Of a stretch of DNA of 20,671 bases, positions 13,321-20,671 are shown one piece after another. Where the stretch lies: the IMG/VR virus record IMGVR_UViG_3300020463_000176, positions 1-20,671 of that record. The stretch is one strand, 5' to 3'. Under the pieces are notes generated by a model. The model saw nothing but the letters and a program-made list of their open reading frames with translations. It did no database searches and was not told the origin of the DNA. The stretch's first letter is position 1; each line of letters starts with the position of its first letter. Made by a program: the position numbers and the translations under genes. Origin of the DNA: a virus.

Positions 13321-13693
13321 TAGTTATACCATTAAGAGCATCTAAACAATTTTGATCTAAGTCGATCTCATGAATGTATGACTTTGGGAACTCCGGCAAT
13401 TTATCTAGGAATACTATAAATGTTTTGATCGAAGACCACAAACTCTTATCAATCTTGTAAAATAACATAGGAGTTGTTGCATCACCAAAGATATTATACA
13501 AAATAATGAAATGGTTTATTAAAAGATGAACCTTTAATTCCCCTCCACCCTTGTATCGTTTAAGGAGTCTTTTGATATATCTGAAACGACTCAGATCTTT
13601 ATCAAAATCCTCCCTAGTAACAGCCTGCGGATTTTCATAATTTTTAATAGCGAAGATGAGGAAGTTTTCCTCATTCAATTCATTAAATAACAT
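13313..13693 (-). CDS. conserved phage protein of unknown function
   Basis: A 126-aa soluble, mostly helical protein beginning MLFNELNEENFLIFAIKNYE. It carries a FRYIKRLLKRY segment and HFIILYNIFGDATTPMLFYK in the middle. I recognise the pattern as a conserved protein of marine T4-like phages and other myoviruses, but not a function. It starts four bases after the stop of the virion protein gene and would be translated from the same late message. Confidence 0.8.
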   Translation of the reverse strand: MLFNELNEENFLIFAIKNYENPQAVTREDFDKDLSRFRYIKRLLKRYKGGGELKVHLLINHFIILYNIFGDATTPMLFYKIDKSLWSSIKTFIVFLDKLPEFPKSYIHEIDLDQNCLDALNGITNG

Positions 13694-13696
13694 TTA

Positions 13697-14227
13697 TCAT
13701 TCAGGTGTTGGATAAGGGAATGCAGTGGATGTAGTGATACCCGACATTGCAACGAGAGTTTCTTTCTTAACTCTCAAGTTACCAAGGTTGTCAAGATAGG
13801 TAGTAACACCAACCCAACCTTCAGCAGCTACATTGTATTGAGTGTTGGCACCCAGGAGACCTGGACCATTCTCAACACCATAAACTACAGAGTCATCAGC
13901 TCCGTATGATGCTTCACTAAACTTAGCGCTCAAGACACTTGATTTAGGAAGTTGAGATACGGTAAATTGCTTACCAGCAATAGCTGCACCGCTCAGACCC
14001 ATGGTTGAACCGATGGTCAGTGATGCAGAGTTTGCAATACTTACGATGACAGCATCACCATAATAGGTGTTACCACTACCTCTAGTACCAAATCTGATCA
14101 CATCTCCTTCCGAACAACCACCGTCAATACCAAATGACGTACCGGAACCGGTGACGACCCCTGTGCCATAATTCAGGGAAACTGTACCTGCAGATCCCAC
14201 ATTGTCGTTGTTTCCCCAAAGTGCCAT
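13697..14227 (-). CDS. virion structural protein (cyanomyovirus type)
   Basis: A 176-aa protein poor in charged residues and rich in Gly, Ser, Thr and Val, beginning MALWGNNDNVGSAGTVSLNY and containing GDAVIVSIANSASLTIGS and EGWVGVTTYLDNLGNLRVK. The beta-rich composition, the late promoter in front and similarity of pattern to structural proteins I know from cyanomyoviruses support a virion role. The exact location in the particle is unknown. It is the promoter-proximal gene of the 14227-12645 unit. Confidence 0.82.
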   Translation of the reverse strand: MALWGNNDNVGSAGTVSLNYGTGVVTGSGTSFGIDGGCSEGDVIRFGTRGSGNTYYGDAVIVSIANSASLTIGSTMGLSGAAIAGKQFTVSQLPKSSVLSAKFSEASYGADDSVVYGVENGPGLLGANTQYNVAAEGWVGVTTYLDNLGNLRVKKETLVAMSGITTSTAFPYPTPE

Positions 14228-14260
14228 GTCTTGTGCCCTTGTAAGTTACTTTCTTTTTAA

Positions 14261-14268
14261 TATTTATA
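14261..14268 (-). promoter_or_regulatory. T4-type late promoter
   Basis: Exact TATAAATA on the minus strand, with AT-rich flanks, 33 bases upstream of the ATG of the 176-aa virion protein gene. This is the T4 late consensus, expected to need phage sigma (gp55-like) and sliding clamp. Confidence 0.85.
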
Positions 14269-14278
14269 TAAAGGAAGA

Positions 14279-14479
14279 TTACTCCTCTCTAGCCTTGATA
14301 GCCTTTGTAACCGCTTCAAGAAGTTGATCATCCATATCAGTCTTAGTAAGCTTAACAGCCTTACCCAAGATGACCAAACAAACGTCAATCAATTTCTCAC
14401 CAAGTTCCTCATTCTCAGGAATTTTATTTACTGCGTCAGAAATAATCTTTGATGCAAGTGGAAGTAGAACTGATAACAT
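14279..14479 (-). CDS. small helical, possibly membrane-associated protein
   Basis: A 66-aa protein starting MLSVLLPLASKIISDAVNKI. The hydrophobic/amphipathic N-terminal helix is followed by an acidic helix (PENEELGEKLIDVCLVILG) and a charged tail. The frame continues to a TTG at 14512, but the ATG at 14479 has an AGGTG at a reasonable distance and is preferred. A holin-like or scaffold-associated role is possible; nothing in the sequence decides it. Confidence 0.65.
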   Translation of the reverse strand: MLSVLLPLASKIISDAVNKIPENEELGEKLIDVCLVILGKAVKLTKTDMDDQLLEAVTKAIKAREE

Positions 14480-14516
14480 AGCCACACCTATAAGGTCTAA
14501 ACTATATATCAATCAA

Positions 14517-14768
14517 TCATTCACCCCCGCCGTTTGATCCAGCAGAACTACCCCCATTCCCATTACCACCATTGCCATTACCATTGCCGTTAGAAACACC
14601 ACCATTTTTCTTACCGTTCTTTTTACCGTTTTCAGAATCGTCGTCTTGAGTGTGTCCGGTTTCCTTACGTAGATATCCCGCAGGTCCAACTGACTTGTAA
14701 CCGATTGGAATACGCTTACACTTCTTACTAGTATAACAGTAGTAGTAACCCTTCTTACAATCTTTCAT
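14517..14768 (-). CDS. low-complexity Gly/Asn/Ser protein with Cys-containing head
   Basis: An 83-aa protein whose first 25 residues (MKDCKKGYYYCYTSKKCKRI) hold three cysteines and are very basic. The last third is low complexity, made of short NG, NGG and SS repeats. Heads of this type recur in cyanophage proteins, sometimes at the end of longer proteins. The ATG shares a base with the upstream stop (TGATG), so the two could be coupled, or a fused form could exist in relatives. Confidence 0.7.
   Translation of the reverse strand: MKDCKKGYYYCYTSKKCKRIPIGYKSVGPAGYLRKETGHTQDDDSENGKKNGKKNGGVSNGNGNGNGGNGNGGSSAGSNGGGE
14553..14591. repeat. short tandem coding repeat (Asn/Gly)
   Basis: Imperfect 6-base repeats of the ccatta/ccattg kind encode the NG/NGG tail of the 83-aa protein. 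Such tracts are prone to slippage, so length may vary between isolates. Confidence 0.55.
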
Positions 14769-15490
14769 CAGTCTCTACCGTCAGTTCCTTTGTAGGGATC
14801 ATACTTCATGGGACCGCTCTTTCTATTAGAAGAAATGTTTTTTGCAATCTTCTTGGCTTGTTCAGGTGTTCCCTTGTCTGTTCCTTTCTTATCAGGATGA
14901 TACTGGAATGGATTTAGTGCCGACTCCATTGCTTGTTTACGGATGGTTGCAAAATAAACTTTCTTACCTTCCTCTTTACCGTATTGAGCCTGCATATTCT
15001 TTTTCATATCCGAATCATCATATTTCTTTTTCAATTTGGTATCCTTCTGTTTCTCACCAGGAGTCATGGTTTTCTCCTGCATCTCGGTATTTTGTCCCTG
15101 ATTCTTCTTTGCTTGCTGTTTTTCGACTCTTGCTCTCTTCAATCTTTGCATAGCAATTCTCTTGTCGATATCAGCAAGCTGACCTGCAGGATTACTACCC
15201 TCTTCTACCTTACCAGGCTTTCTACCTTGTTCTTTATCTTTCTTTCTCTGTAACTCTTCCATCTCTTCCTTGGAGAGTTTTTCTTCTTCAATAGAAATGA
15301 TAGTACCACCAAGTTCCTCAAAGGCTTCTGTCATTGGAGGATTGATGACAACCTTATTTTTTACTTCCTTTTCCTCTACCTTTTCTCTTGATTTGGTATC
15401 GGTCTTGGCTTTCTTTGGTGATACGTTTGAGATATCAACGTACTCACTGAGATCGTCTCTCCAATTGGATGACACTACTTGTCTTTTCAT
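14768..15490 (-). CDS. Lys/Glu/Gln-rich late protein, probably virion-associated
   Basis: A 240-aa highly charged protein with a mostly disordered or coiled middle (residues 30-160). A more conserved-looking C-terminal segment, QYGKEEGKKVYFATIRKQAM, is a pattern I associate with cyanophage late proteins. No enzyme motif is seen. It starts 31 bases after a near-consensus late promoter (CATAAATA) and 7 bases after the stop of the nucleotidyltransferase gene. Role unknown; scaffold or internal protein is a guess. Confidence 0.75.
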   Translation of the reverse strand: MKRQVVSSNWRDDLSEYVDISNVSPKKAKTDTKSREKVEEKEVKNKVVINPPMTEAFEELGGTIISIEEEKLSKEEMEELQRKKDKEQGRKPGKVEEGSNPAGQLADIDKRIAMQRLKRARVEKQQAKKNQGQNTEMQEKTMTPGEKQKDTKLKKKYDDSDMKKNMQAQYGKEEGKKVYFATIRKQAMESALNPFQYHPDKKGTDKGTPEQAKKIAKNISSNRKSGPMKYDPYKGTDGRD

Positions 15491-15497
15491 TTTACTG

Positions 15498-16784
15498 TTA
15501 GACGCTCTTTCTCTTGTACCTATTTATGAATTCCCTTATATTTGACTTGGGGCCCTTGTATGCTTTACCACCATCCTGTAGGTTTGTATTCTGTCCTTTA
15601 TCAAACCCTGGTGTCATGTCAGCAGCATACTTAAAATATCCTGTAGTTCCTGAGAGTGTGTTTGGTTTTCCCTTAACTCTTTCTTTACGATCCATCTTGA
15701 CCTCAGAATACTCACGGAGATCACGAATCCAGGACTTAAACATCACATCGTTTTCTGTAACACAGATCAGATAGTTGGTTCCTCTACGAACAATCTTACC
15801 AACTAATCCTGTATTCAGATTCTCTACCAACTCATTGATCTTGAAGATCTTACCAGTCACATAGTTCTCTCTAAGATTCTTCCAGTCAAACTTTGGTGCA
15901 ATCTCCCAGAGTGACCATCCTTCCTCAACTCTCATTGCCTTACGAACAGTATTCATAATCTGTTTCGCAGTCTTATCATCTACATTATCAGGAATACCAG
16001 TCCTGAATGTCTCAAAATCTTCTTCGGCTGCAGCCTTTCTCATCTTAGATGCAGACATTCCACTGACATCATCAGAGTCTTCATCTCTCTCACCAGCTGA
16101 GATAGTTTCAATCTCCTCAAAGTCGTAGAGATCTCCGTTATACTTCTGTGCCAGGTTGTCGAACTCCGATACCCTGTCAGATCCTACAACAATCTTGATG
16201 TTTGAATAACCATCATTGTTTGCAAGTTCCAGTGCATCAAAGATAGTCTTAACACTAGCATCGTTAATAATATTCTCAGAGTGAGAAGGGAACATCTTCT
16301 TCATCAGTTCCGTTTTCTGACCTGGCTCCAGAGGGTTTTTCTTTGGATCATTAGATCTTGAGGGATAGATTCTAACTTCACCATCTCCGGCAACGCTTTT
16401 TGCACCGTCAAGAAGTTTCTTATGTCCCACAGTTGGTGGATTAAATCTACCAAACACTAGGGTTAGTGTCTCTCCGTTTCTATCATCAGTTTTTGATTCT
16501 TCCTCAGGTTCAGTTCTCTCTCTTGGTTCTTCTTCAGTAGCTTTATATTTTTGTCCTGCCTGTTGTTCTGGTCCTTTGTATTGTTGAGTAGTAGTGCCTT
16601 CCTTTTCTTTAGCACCACCTTTCTTATCAGTGAAGACCAGCTGACCACCTTCAGTCCTGGCAACAATGTTACCACCCTTATCTACCCAATTTCCCTGCCC
16701 ATCACCAGTCAGACCAAGTTGCTTCGCTCTCGCAGAAGCCTTAGTCGTTCTTGCCTCGCTAAAAAAGTTTAAGAAACTCTTCAT
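15498..16784 (-). CDS. late protein with HxGH-type nucleotidyltransferase domain
   Basis: A 428-aa multidomain protein. Residues 1-11 (MKSFLNFFSEA) look like a T4-type capsid-targeting peptide. Residues 15-53 carry an LG-x8-W-x-D-x-G...F-x-D module shared with the 858-aa neighbour. A disordered Gln/Glu linker follows to about 103. Residues 107-250 form a nucleotidyltransferase fold with FGRFNPPTVGH (TxGH, H121) and SASKMR (244-249), as in NMN adenylyltransferases and cytidylyltransferases. The C-terminal part has GLVGKIVRRGTNYLICV (326-342), seen in other cyanophage proteins. It is controlled by an exact late promoter 22 bases upstream. The reaction is not known; finding such an enzyme in late/virion context is unusual. 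Confidence 0.8.
   Translation of the reverse strand: MKSFLNFFSEARTTKASARAKQLGLTGDGQGNWVDKGGNIVARTEGGQLVFTDKKGGAKEKEGTTTQQYKGPEQQAGQKYKATEEEPRERTEPEEESKTDDRNGETLTLVFGRFNPPTVGHKKLLDGAKSVAGDGEVRIYPSRSNDPKKNPLEPGQKTELMKKMFPSHSENIINDASVKTIFDALELANNDGYSNIKIVVGSDRVSEFDNLAQKYNGDLYDFEEIETISAGERDEDSDDVSGMSASKMRKAAAEEDFETFRTGIPDNVDDKTAKQIMNTVRKAMRVEEGWSLWEIAPKFDWKNLRENYVTGKIFKINELVENLNTGLVGKIVRRGTNYLICVTENDVMFKSWIRDLREYSEVKMDRKERVKGKPNTLSGTTGYFKYAADMTPGFDKGQNTNLQDGGKAYKGPKSNIREFINRYKRKSV
15521..15528 (-). promoter_or_regulatory. near-consensus late promoter
   Basis: CATAAATA on the minus strand, one base off TATAAATA, 30 bases upstream of the ATG at 15490 and inside the 3' end of the preceding gene. 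Confidence 0.6.
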
Positions 16785-16805
16785 TTCTATCAGAATCCTA
16801 TATCC

Positions 16806-16813
16806 TATTTATA
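16806..16813 (-). promoter_or_regulatory. T4-type late promoter
   Basis: Exact TATAAATA on the minus strand. Its second to fourth bases (ATA) follow the T of the upstream gene's final CTA-TAA, so the promoter overlaps that gene's stop codon. It lies 21 bases before the ATG of the nucleotidyltransferase protein. Confidence 0.85.
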
Positions 16814-17057
16814 GAGTGAGATCACGAAGTGATCTCTTTAATGATTCGATCATCTCTCTTCCCTTCTCTATTTCATTCTTTTCCTCTGTCTCTTCTACCT
16901 TATCCTTGATAAAGGAGTATAACATATCCTCATCCATATCAAATTCTTGGACATACATCATAATATCATCCAATGCCAGACCAACATCATCGGCATCAAT
17001 CACCAATGTGTCGTAGATATTTTGTAAAATAGAAGGAAGATCGTCGAGTTCAATCAT
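16809..17057 (-). CDS. small acidic hypothetical protein
   Basis: An 82-aa acidic, helical protein (MIELDDLPSILQNIYDTLVI..., many Asp/Glu, four Met). It starts with an ATGA overlap of the 858-aa gene's stop. Its small size, charge and tight coupling would suit a chaperone or partner of the large protein, but that is inference only. No known domain. Confidence 0.75.
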   Translation of the reverse strand: MIELDDLPSILQNIYDTLVIDADDVGLALDDIMMYVQEFDMDEDMLYSFIKDKVEETEEKNEIEKGREMIESLKRSLRDLTL

Positions 17058-19630
17058 AGTGCTAGTCCTCTATCGATGTTTTCGAGTGCGTTGAGTAGGG
17101 GTTCAATCTTGTTCCTTTGAGTCTTCTTTAGACTATCAGGATTATCAATCTGTTCTTGTGTAAAACCAGTTGATTTCATCACTGCATCGACCATCTTCTT
17201 GCGAAGAGCCTTTGCATGTTCTTTTGCCTTAGGAGTCATCTTCTCCTGTCTGCCGGGAGAGAATACATCTTTGTCTTTTGATAGAGACCCCGAGTCCAGT
17301 GTCATCATACCCATTATACCCTTAAATGCGTCATCGTCAATAGTGTTTTTCTTCGAGGGAGTCAGCCTTGTATCATATTTTCTATCTGGACTGAGAGGTG
17401 AGTCACCATCTCCTTGAAGATAAGCAAAATTATTTAGCATACTTGCCAAATAATCTTCATACGCTTGGGGATTATTTGGATTATCGATGTAGTTATTTCT
17501 AGCTGCCTTGAATTCTTGATGGTTATTATTAATTTGTTGTTGGATTTTCTTTTTCTCCTCAGGTTCAAAACTATCATCTGCCATAACAGAGTTTTGCATG
17601 GTAGTTAGGTTACCGGACGTAGATTGTGTTCCACCTCTTCCTCTTTCCAACTCCCCATCTTTACTAATTACAGTTCTACCACCAACATCATAGTTGTTAA
17701 AGATGTTTCTTCCCATATATTCCATCATCTTGGACTTATCCACACCAAGATTTTCAGTCATTATATCAAAGATACCATTCATTTGATTGGTTGTCATATC
17801 TACAACCTGTGTATCTCCATCCAATCCATTCTTATCAAGGAATCCTTGAACCTCTTGTTGATATTTTTTAAAGTCTTCTGGTTTAACTTTCAAGTTAGCT
17901 GCAGCCTTCTCACCTAAGTTATCTTGAAGAGCTTGATTAACTGTATTCATAACACCATCACTTGTCAGTGACGACACACTTCCTCCCACAATAGGTGCAA
18001 AGTTGTCATTGTATCTCGATGATCTATATTTCTTCTCAAACTTAGCCCTGGTCTTTGGATTACTCAAGTCAGCCATAAGATCAGCTGCTTTAGTCACTGC
18101 TTGTGCCAAGAATTTTTCAAAGCTTAGGTCTGCTCTAGGCTCATTCACTCTTCTTAAGAGCATAGAGAAGTTTTCAATCTCATCTTTACCACCAGATTTC
18201 AATGGGACAATATGTTCTACTTGGAATTCACCGGGAGATCTTCTCCTACCTGCTGCTGCATATGCATCTTTACCATCCTGCATCACCCACATATGTAATG
18301 CTGCTGATCCTCTAATACGGTTAGCCTTTCCTTGTCGGTTCTTCTCTCTAGGATCATAAAATTTCTTAGGTGATCCACTCTTTGCCAATTCATCTCTAGC
18401 GGGAGTTGGTAACAAGTTATAGACAGCATCAGTAATTGCAGGTGTGACACACTGCATATTAGATTCGGTATCATTTCTCAAGTTATATGCCTTGGTTTGA
18501 ACACCCGCAGCGTCCATAGTTGGGAGATCAGTTCTCTTCTCAATGTGTTTAGCCTCATAATATCCCAAGTTACTGCCTGTCAATTCACTAGATTCACTAG
18601 TCTTGAATTTACCTTTACCATCAACAAAGTTATTGATTTCTTTGTGAGCATTCTTGAAGCAATCCAATTGGGCTTGATCATTGACATCAATACCAGCATC
18701 CAAAAGTATTTGACTTACAGATCTTTTATCTTTCTGTGTGATATTAATTTCCTGAAGAAAGTCTCCATTATTAATAGCATCCATCAATTGTTCAACCTTC
18801 TCATCGGTCTTGGCAATTGAATTCAAGGTGTCTAGACCTTTTCTATTCTCAGAATCGTTAGAGTAATAGTCAAGAAATTCTTTTTGTGACTGTCTACCTT
18901 TGTCGAATCTTTGATCTTCTACATCAGTATTTGCAATCTCTTCCACTCTAGCAATGGATTCCTCACTTGCAATATCAACATCACCCTGTCTCAAAGAACC
19001 GTCAAAATTCTGACCTGCATCTTCAACTGCGGTGTTAAGACTTTTAAATTCTGATGGATCTTTAAGTGGTCCTTCAGGTGTTCCCATCTCCTGACGACGA
19101 GCCTCATCATCTTTTGCTTGTTGATCTGCGGCTGCTTGTGCCTCTGCTTCTTGCTCAGCCTTGGCTTGAGCAGCAAGGTTTCGTGCATCTCGTTCAACTT
19201 GCTTTTCTCTATTTGCAGACATGACAGGGCCACGGCCGCGCTTCATTCCTTTCTCAATTTCTTCTACGTCACCACGGGCAACAGCATCAGGAGTAGGACC
19301 ACCAGGGATGTGCCTACTATTTTGATCAGTTACTGACGCACTTTGTTGTTCTTTTTCGGGTCTAGGTGCGTCTTTTCTAAAGTCTGAAAGATATCTCTCA
19401 CGCTCTGGTTCTGCTTCTTGAGCACCAGAAGATTTGGCCATCCTATCAGGAAGATCATAATCTACAAAACGATTATTATCAAACTTATATTTCTTTCCCG
19501 TCCCTGGATCTTTCCAAACAGATCCCTGAACATAAGTGTATCCAAGACGTTCGGCCTCAATCGATGCAGCTGATTGCTGTTTAGCCTCCAGAAGTTCTCT
19601 AGAGGCTTTCAAATATTTAAATACGTCCAT
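17054..19630 (-). CDS. large late protein with HNH-like nuclease segment
   Basis: An 858-aa protein, probably virion-associated. The N-terminus (MDVFKYLKASRELLEAK) resembles a capsid-targeting peptide with an LLE/A site. Residues 28-59 carry the LG-x8-W-x-D-x-G...F-x-D module shared with the nucleotidyltransferase protein. Residues 140-185 are Ala/Glu/Gln-rich helix. Near residues 440-505 is an HNH-like segment, FQVEHIVPLKSGGKDEIENF then RRVNEPRADLS, with E472-H473, N487 and N496, i.e. an H-N-N pattern; the Zn-binding cysteines of some HNH proteins are absent. The rest has no motif I know. It follows the 273-aa gene by 12 bases in one late operon. Confidence 0.82.
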   Translation of the reverse strand: MDVFKYLKASRELLEAKQQSAASIEAERLGYTYVQGSVWKDPGTGKKYKFDNNRFVDYDLPDRMAKSSGAQEAEPERERYLSDFRKDAPRPEKEQQSASVTDQNSRHIPGGPTPDAVARGDVEEIEKGMKRGRGPVMSANREKQVERDARNLAAQAKAEQEAEAQAAADQQAKDDEARRQEMGTPEGPLKDPSEFKSLNTAVEDAGQNFDGSLRQGDVDIASEESIARVEEIANTDVEDQRFDKGRQSQKEFLDYYSNDSENRKGLDTLNSIAKTDEKVEQLMDAINNGDFLQEINITQKDKRSVSQILLDAGIDVNDQAQLDCFKNAHKEINNFVDGKGKFKTSESSELTGSNLGYYEAKHIEKRTDLPTMDAAGVQTKAYNLRNDTESNMQCVTPAITDAVYNLLPTPARDELAKSGSPKKFYDPREKNRQGKANRIRGSAALHMWVMQDGKDAYAAAGRRRSPGEFQVEHIVPLKSGGKDEIENFSMLLRRVNEPRADLSFEKFLAQAVTKAADLMADLSNPKTRAKFEKKYRSSRYNDNFAPIVGGSVSSLTSDGVMNTVNQALQDNLGEKAAANLKVKPEDFKKYQQEVQGFLDKNGLDGDTQVVDMTTNQMNGIFDIMTENLGVDKSKMMEYMGRNIFNNYDVGGRTVISKDGELERGRGGTQSTSGNLTTMQNSVMADDSFEPEEKKKIQQQINNNHQEFKAARNNYIDNPNNPQAYEDYLASMLNNFAYLQGDGDSPLSPDRKYDTRLTPSKKNTIDDDAFKGIMGMMTLDSGSLSKDKDVFSPGRQEKMTPKAKEHAKALRKKMVDAVMKSTGFTQEQIDNPDSLKKTQRNKIEPLLNALENIDRGLAL

Positions 19631-19642
19631 CAGACCACTATA

Positions 19643-20464
19643 TCAGTCTTCCCAGCTATTTACAATGGTTTCAAATGCCTTAAGTTCTGCTTCGGAGAAT
19701 TGGACACCCTCCTTCTTCATCTTAGTTTTTTTCTTTCCACCCATCTGGTCCTTACCGGTTGCACCAGCAATGACATCTCCTCTAGTTACTTTATCATATG
19801 GAGGATAATTATTAGCAAGGTTACCATCATTCTTCTCATAGATGGATCTGTATGCATCACCCCAACCCTTACGGATTTGTGATACTTCCTCTTTCTTCAT
19901 CATCTTTTGAGCGGTCTTCTCTTTGACACGCTTAGCAGCAGCATCCTGTTCTTTCTTGGGAATCTCAAATCCCTTAATGTCCATGGTGCCTTCTACCAAC
20001 TTAAGAAGTTGAGTCTTTACATTCAGGGACTCAGCAGCAACCAGACGATCATGTGCTCTCTGAATTCTCTTCTCCTGATTGAATCTAACAGACCAGGACT
20101 CTTGGAGTTTCTTGTTATTTCTATACTTAGCAAACTCTTCCAGAGCAACAGTCGATGCTTTAGAATCAATATTATCAAATGCTCTATTCAGTGCTTCACA
20201 CAGTCTCTCAATCTTCTGTTGTCTTCCAGTAATATTTGATTCTTCAAAAGCTTCACCAAATACCTCATGTACAGAATCAACTGTATGACCCTGAGAGAAC
20301 ATTACTTCCAGTACCTGTTCTACAATCTCATCAAGATCTGTATCGGTCAGATCAGAGAGATTCATTTCAGAGATACAATCTCTTGAAGAAGTCAATTCTT
20401 CCTTTGCTTCGGTGTTATGGACAGCTGCATACGCTTCCACAAAGTTACGCATTGATGAAGACAT
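19643..20464 (-). CDS. late structural-type protein with capsid-targeting-like N-terminus
   Basis: A 273-aa mostly helical, charged protein. It starts MSSSMRNFVEAYAAVHNTEA (an ATG at 20452 would give MRNFVEA). It contains an acidic LSDLTDTDLDEIVEQVLE region (36-53), a basic coiled middle and a LysMet-rich stretch before an acidic C-terminal helix. I recognise it as a conserved late protein of cyanomyoviruses without a named function. An exact late promoter lies 31 bases upstream, so this is the first gene of the operon that includes the 858-aa protein. Confidence 0.78.
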   Translation of the reverse strand: MSSSMRNFVEAYAAVHNTEAKEELTSSRDCISEMNLSDLTDTDLDEIVEQVLEVMFSQGHTVDSVHEVFGEAFEESNITGRQQKIERLCEALNRAFDNIDSKASTVALEEFAKYRNNKKLQESWSVRFNQEKRIQRAHDRLVAAESLNVKTQLLKLVEGTMDIKGFEIPKKEQDAAAKRVKEKTAQKMMKKEEVSQIRKGWGDAYRSIYEKNDGNLANNYPPYDKVTRGDVIAGATGKDQMGGKKKTKMKKEGVQFSEAELKAFETIVNSWED

Positions 20465-20494
20465 CTTTTTTACAAATTTACTTTTTCTTATCTT

Positions 20495-20502
20495 TATTTA
20501 TA
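20495..20502 (-). promoter_or_regulatory. T4-type late promoter
   Basis: Exact TATAAATA on the minus strand with AT-rich flanks, 30 bases upstream of the ATG at 20464. The intergenic 20465-20526 holds nothing else that I can identify. Confidence 0.85.
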
Positions 20503-20526
20503 TTGTAGGTAGTCTCTCCCATTTAT

Positions 20527-20671
20527 TCATTTGATGTCAAAAAAGAATGTTTGTGTGAGTCTGCTTGTTTCTAATGTGTTCCCAAAGCCAGGAACTATAC
20601 TTCTATGATACAACACTTTTCCTCGATACGCAACCAGCCTGTTGTAAATATTTCCCACACTAATATTCCTG
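20527..20671 (-). CDS. C-terminal fragment, possible 2OG-Fe(II)-oxygenase-type protein (5' part outside window)
   Basis: The last 47 codons of a gene entering from the right edge, ending in TGA at 20529-20527. The peptide reads ...NRLVAYRGKVLYHRSIVPGFG...SRLTQTFFFDIK. A strand leading to YHRS and an RLTQTFFF end resemble the C-terminal beta-helix of DUF6445-like/2OG-oxygenase-type proteins, where the His and the later Arg bind iron and co-substrate. The family is tentative because only the end is visible. Confidence 0.6.
   Translation of the reverse strand, partial: RNISVGNIYNRLVAYRGKVLYHRSIVPGFGNTLETSRLTQTFFFDIK

Noticed and set aside
1-20671. CRISPR array, insertion sequence, attachment site or origin
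   Set aside because: No regularly spaced direct repeats, transposase, integrase or terminal inverted repeats were seen; an origin cannot be identified by eye.

Overview
This window looks like part of the genome of a T4-like marine myovirus, most probably a cyanophage of Synechococcus or Prochlorococcus. The evidence is a T4-type primase (gp61-like) directly upstream of class Ia ribonucleotide reductase genes (nrdA, nrdB), dispersed single tRNA genes, two complete 2OG-Fe(II) oxygenases and the C-terminal end of a possible third, T4-type late promoters (TATAAATA) in front of structural-type genes, and many small tightly packed ORFs of kinds familiar from cyanomyoviruses. Every supported gene is on the minus strand, so transcription runs from high to low coordinates.

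Layout in transcription order. (1) 20671-12645, late module. A possible 2OG-oxygenase-type C-terminus at the right edge is followed by three proteins whose N-termini look like T4 capsid-targeting peptides: a 273-aa protein, an 858-aa protein with an HNH-like segment, and a 428-aa protein with a nucleotidyltransferase domain. A Lys/Glu-rich protein, a low-complexity Gly/Asn protein, a 176-aa virion protein and several small proteins follow. Late promoters lie at 20495, 16806, 15521 (one-base variant) and 14261. (2) 12643-7633, nucleotide metabolism and replication: primase, NrdA, NrdB, a 47-aa ORF overlapping nrdB, and a GIY-YIG-like endonuclease. They are overlapping or nearly so, behind a sigma70-like promoter at 12667-12695. 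(3) 7618-3495, a mosaic of short transcription units: a signal-peptide/lipobox tail-lysozyme-like protein, tRNA-Arg(UCU), a 2OG oxygenase, small proteins, tRNA-Asn(GUU), a decayed tRNA-like element, tRNA-Val(UAC), a Cys-rich protein, a second 2OG oxygenase, a small membrane protein, an orphan Phd/YefM-type antitoxin, tRNA-Ile(UAU), tRNA-Met/Ile2(CAU) and three small ORFs. (4) 3339-1, a nucleotide-sugar operon: a TagD-like cytidylyltransferase, RmlB, RmlC, an extended SDR reductase/epimerase and a GDP-mannose 3,5-epimerase cut by the window edge. It is separated from module 3 by an intrinsic terminator whose loop also carries the -35 box of the operon's promoter.

The clearest non-gene structure is a set of near-consensus sigma70 promoters (TTGACA/T, 16-18 bp, TAnnnT) placed at gene boundaries in modules 2-4, often overlapping the preceding stop codon. 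Structural genes carry TATAAATA boxes instead. The switch between early/host-type and late control falls near 12.65 kb. Function calls are by motif and family recognition only; no database search was possible.
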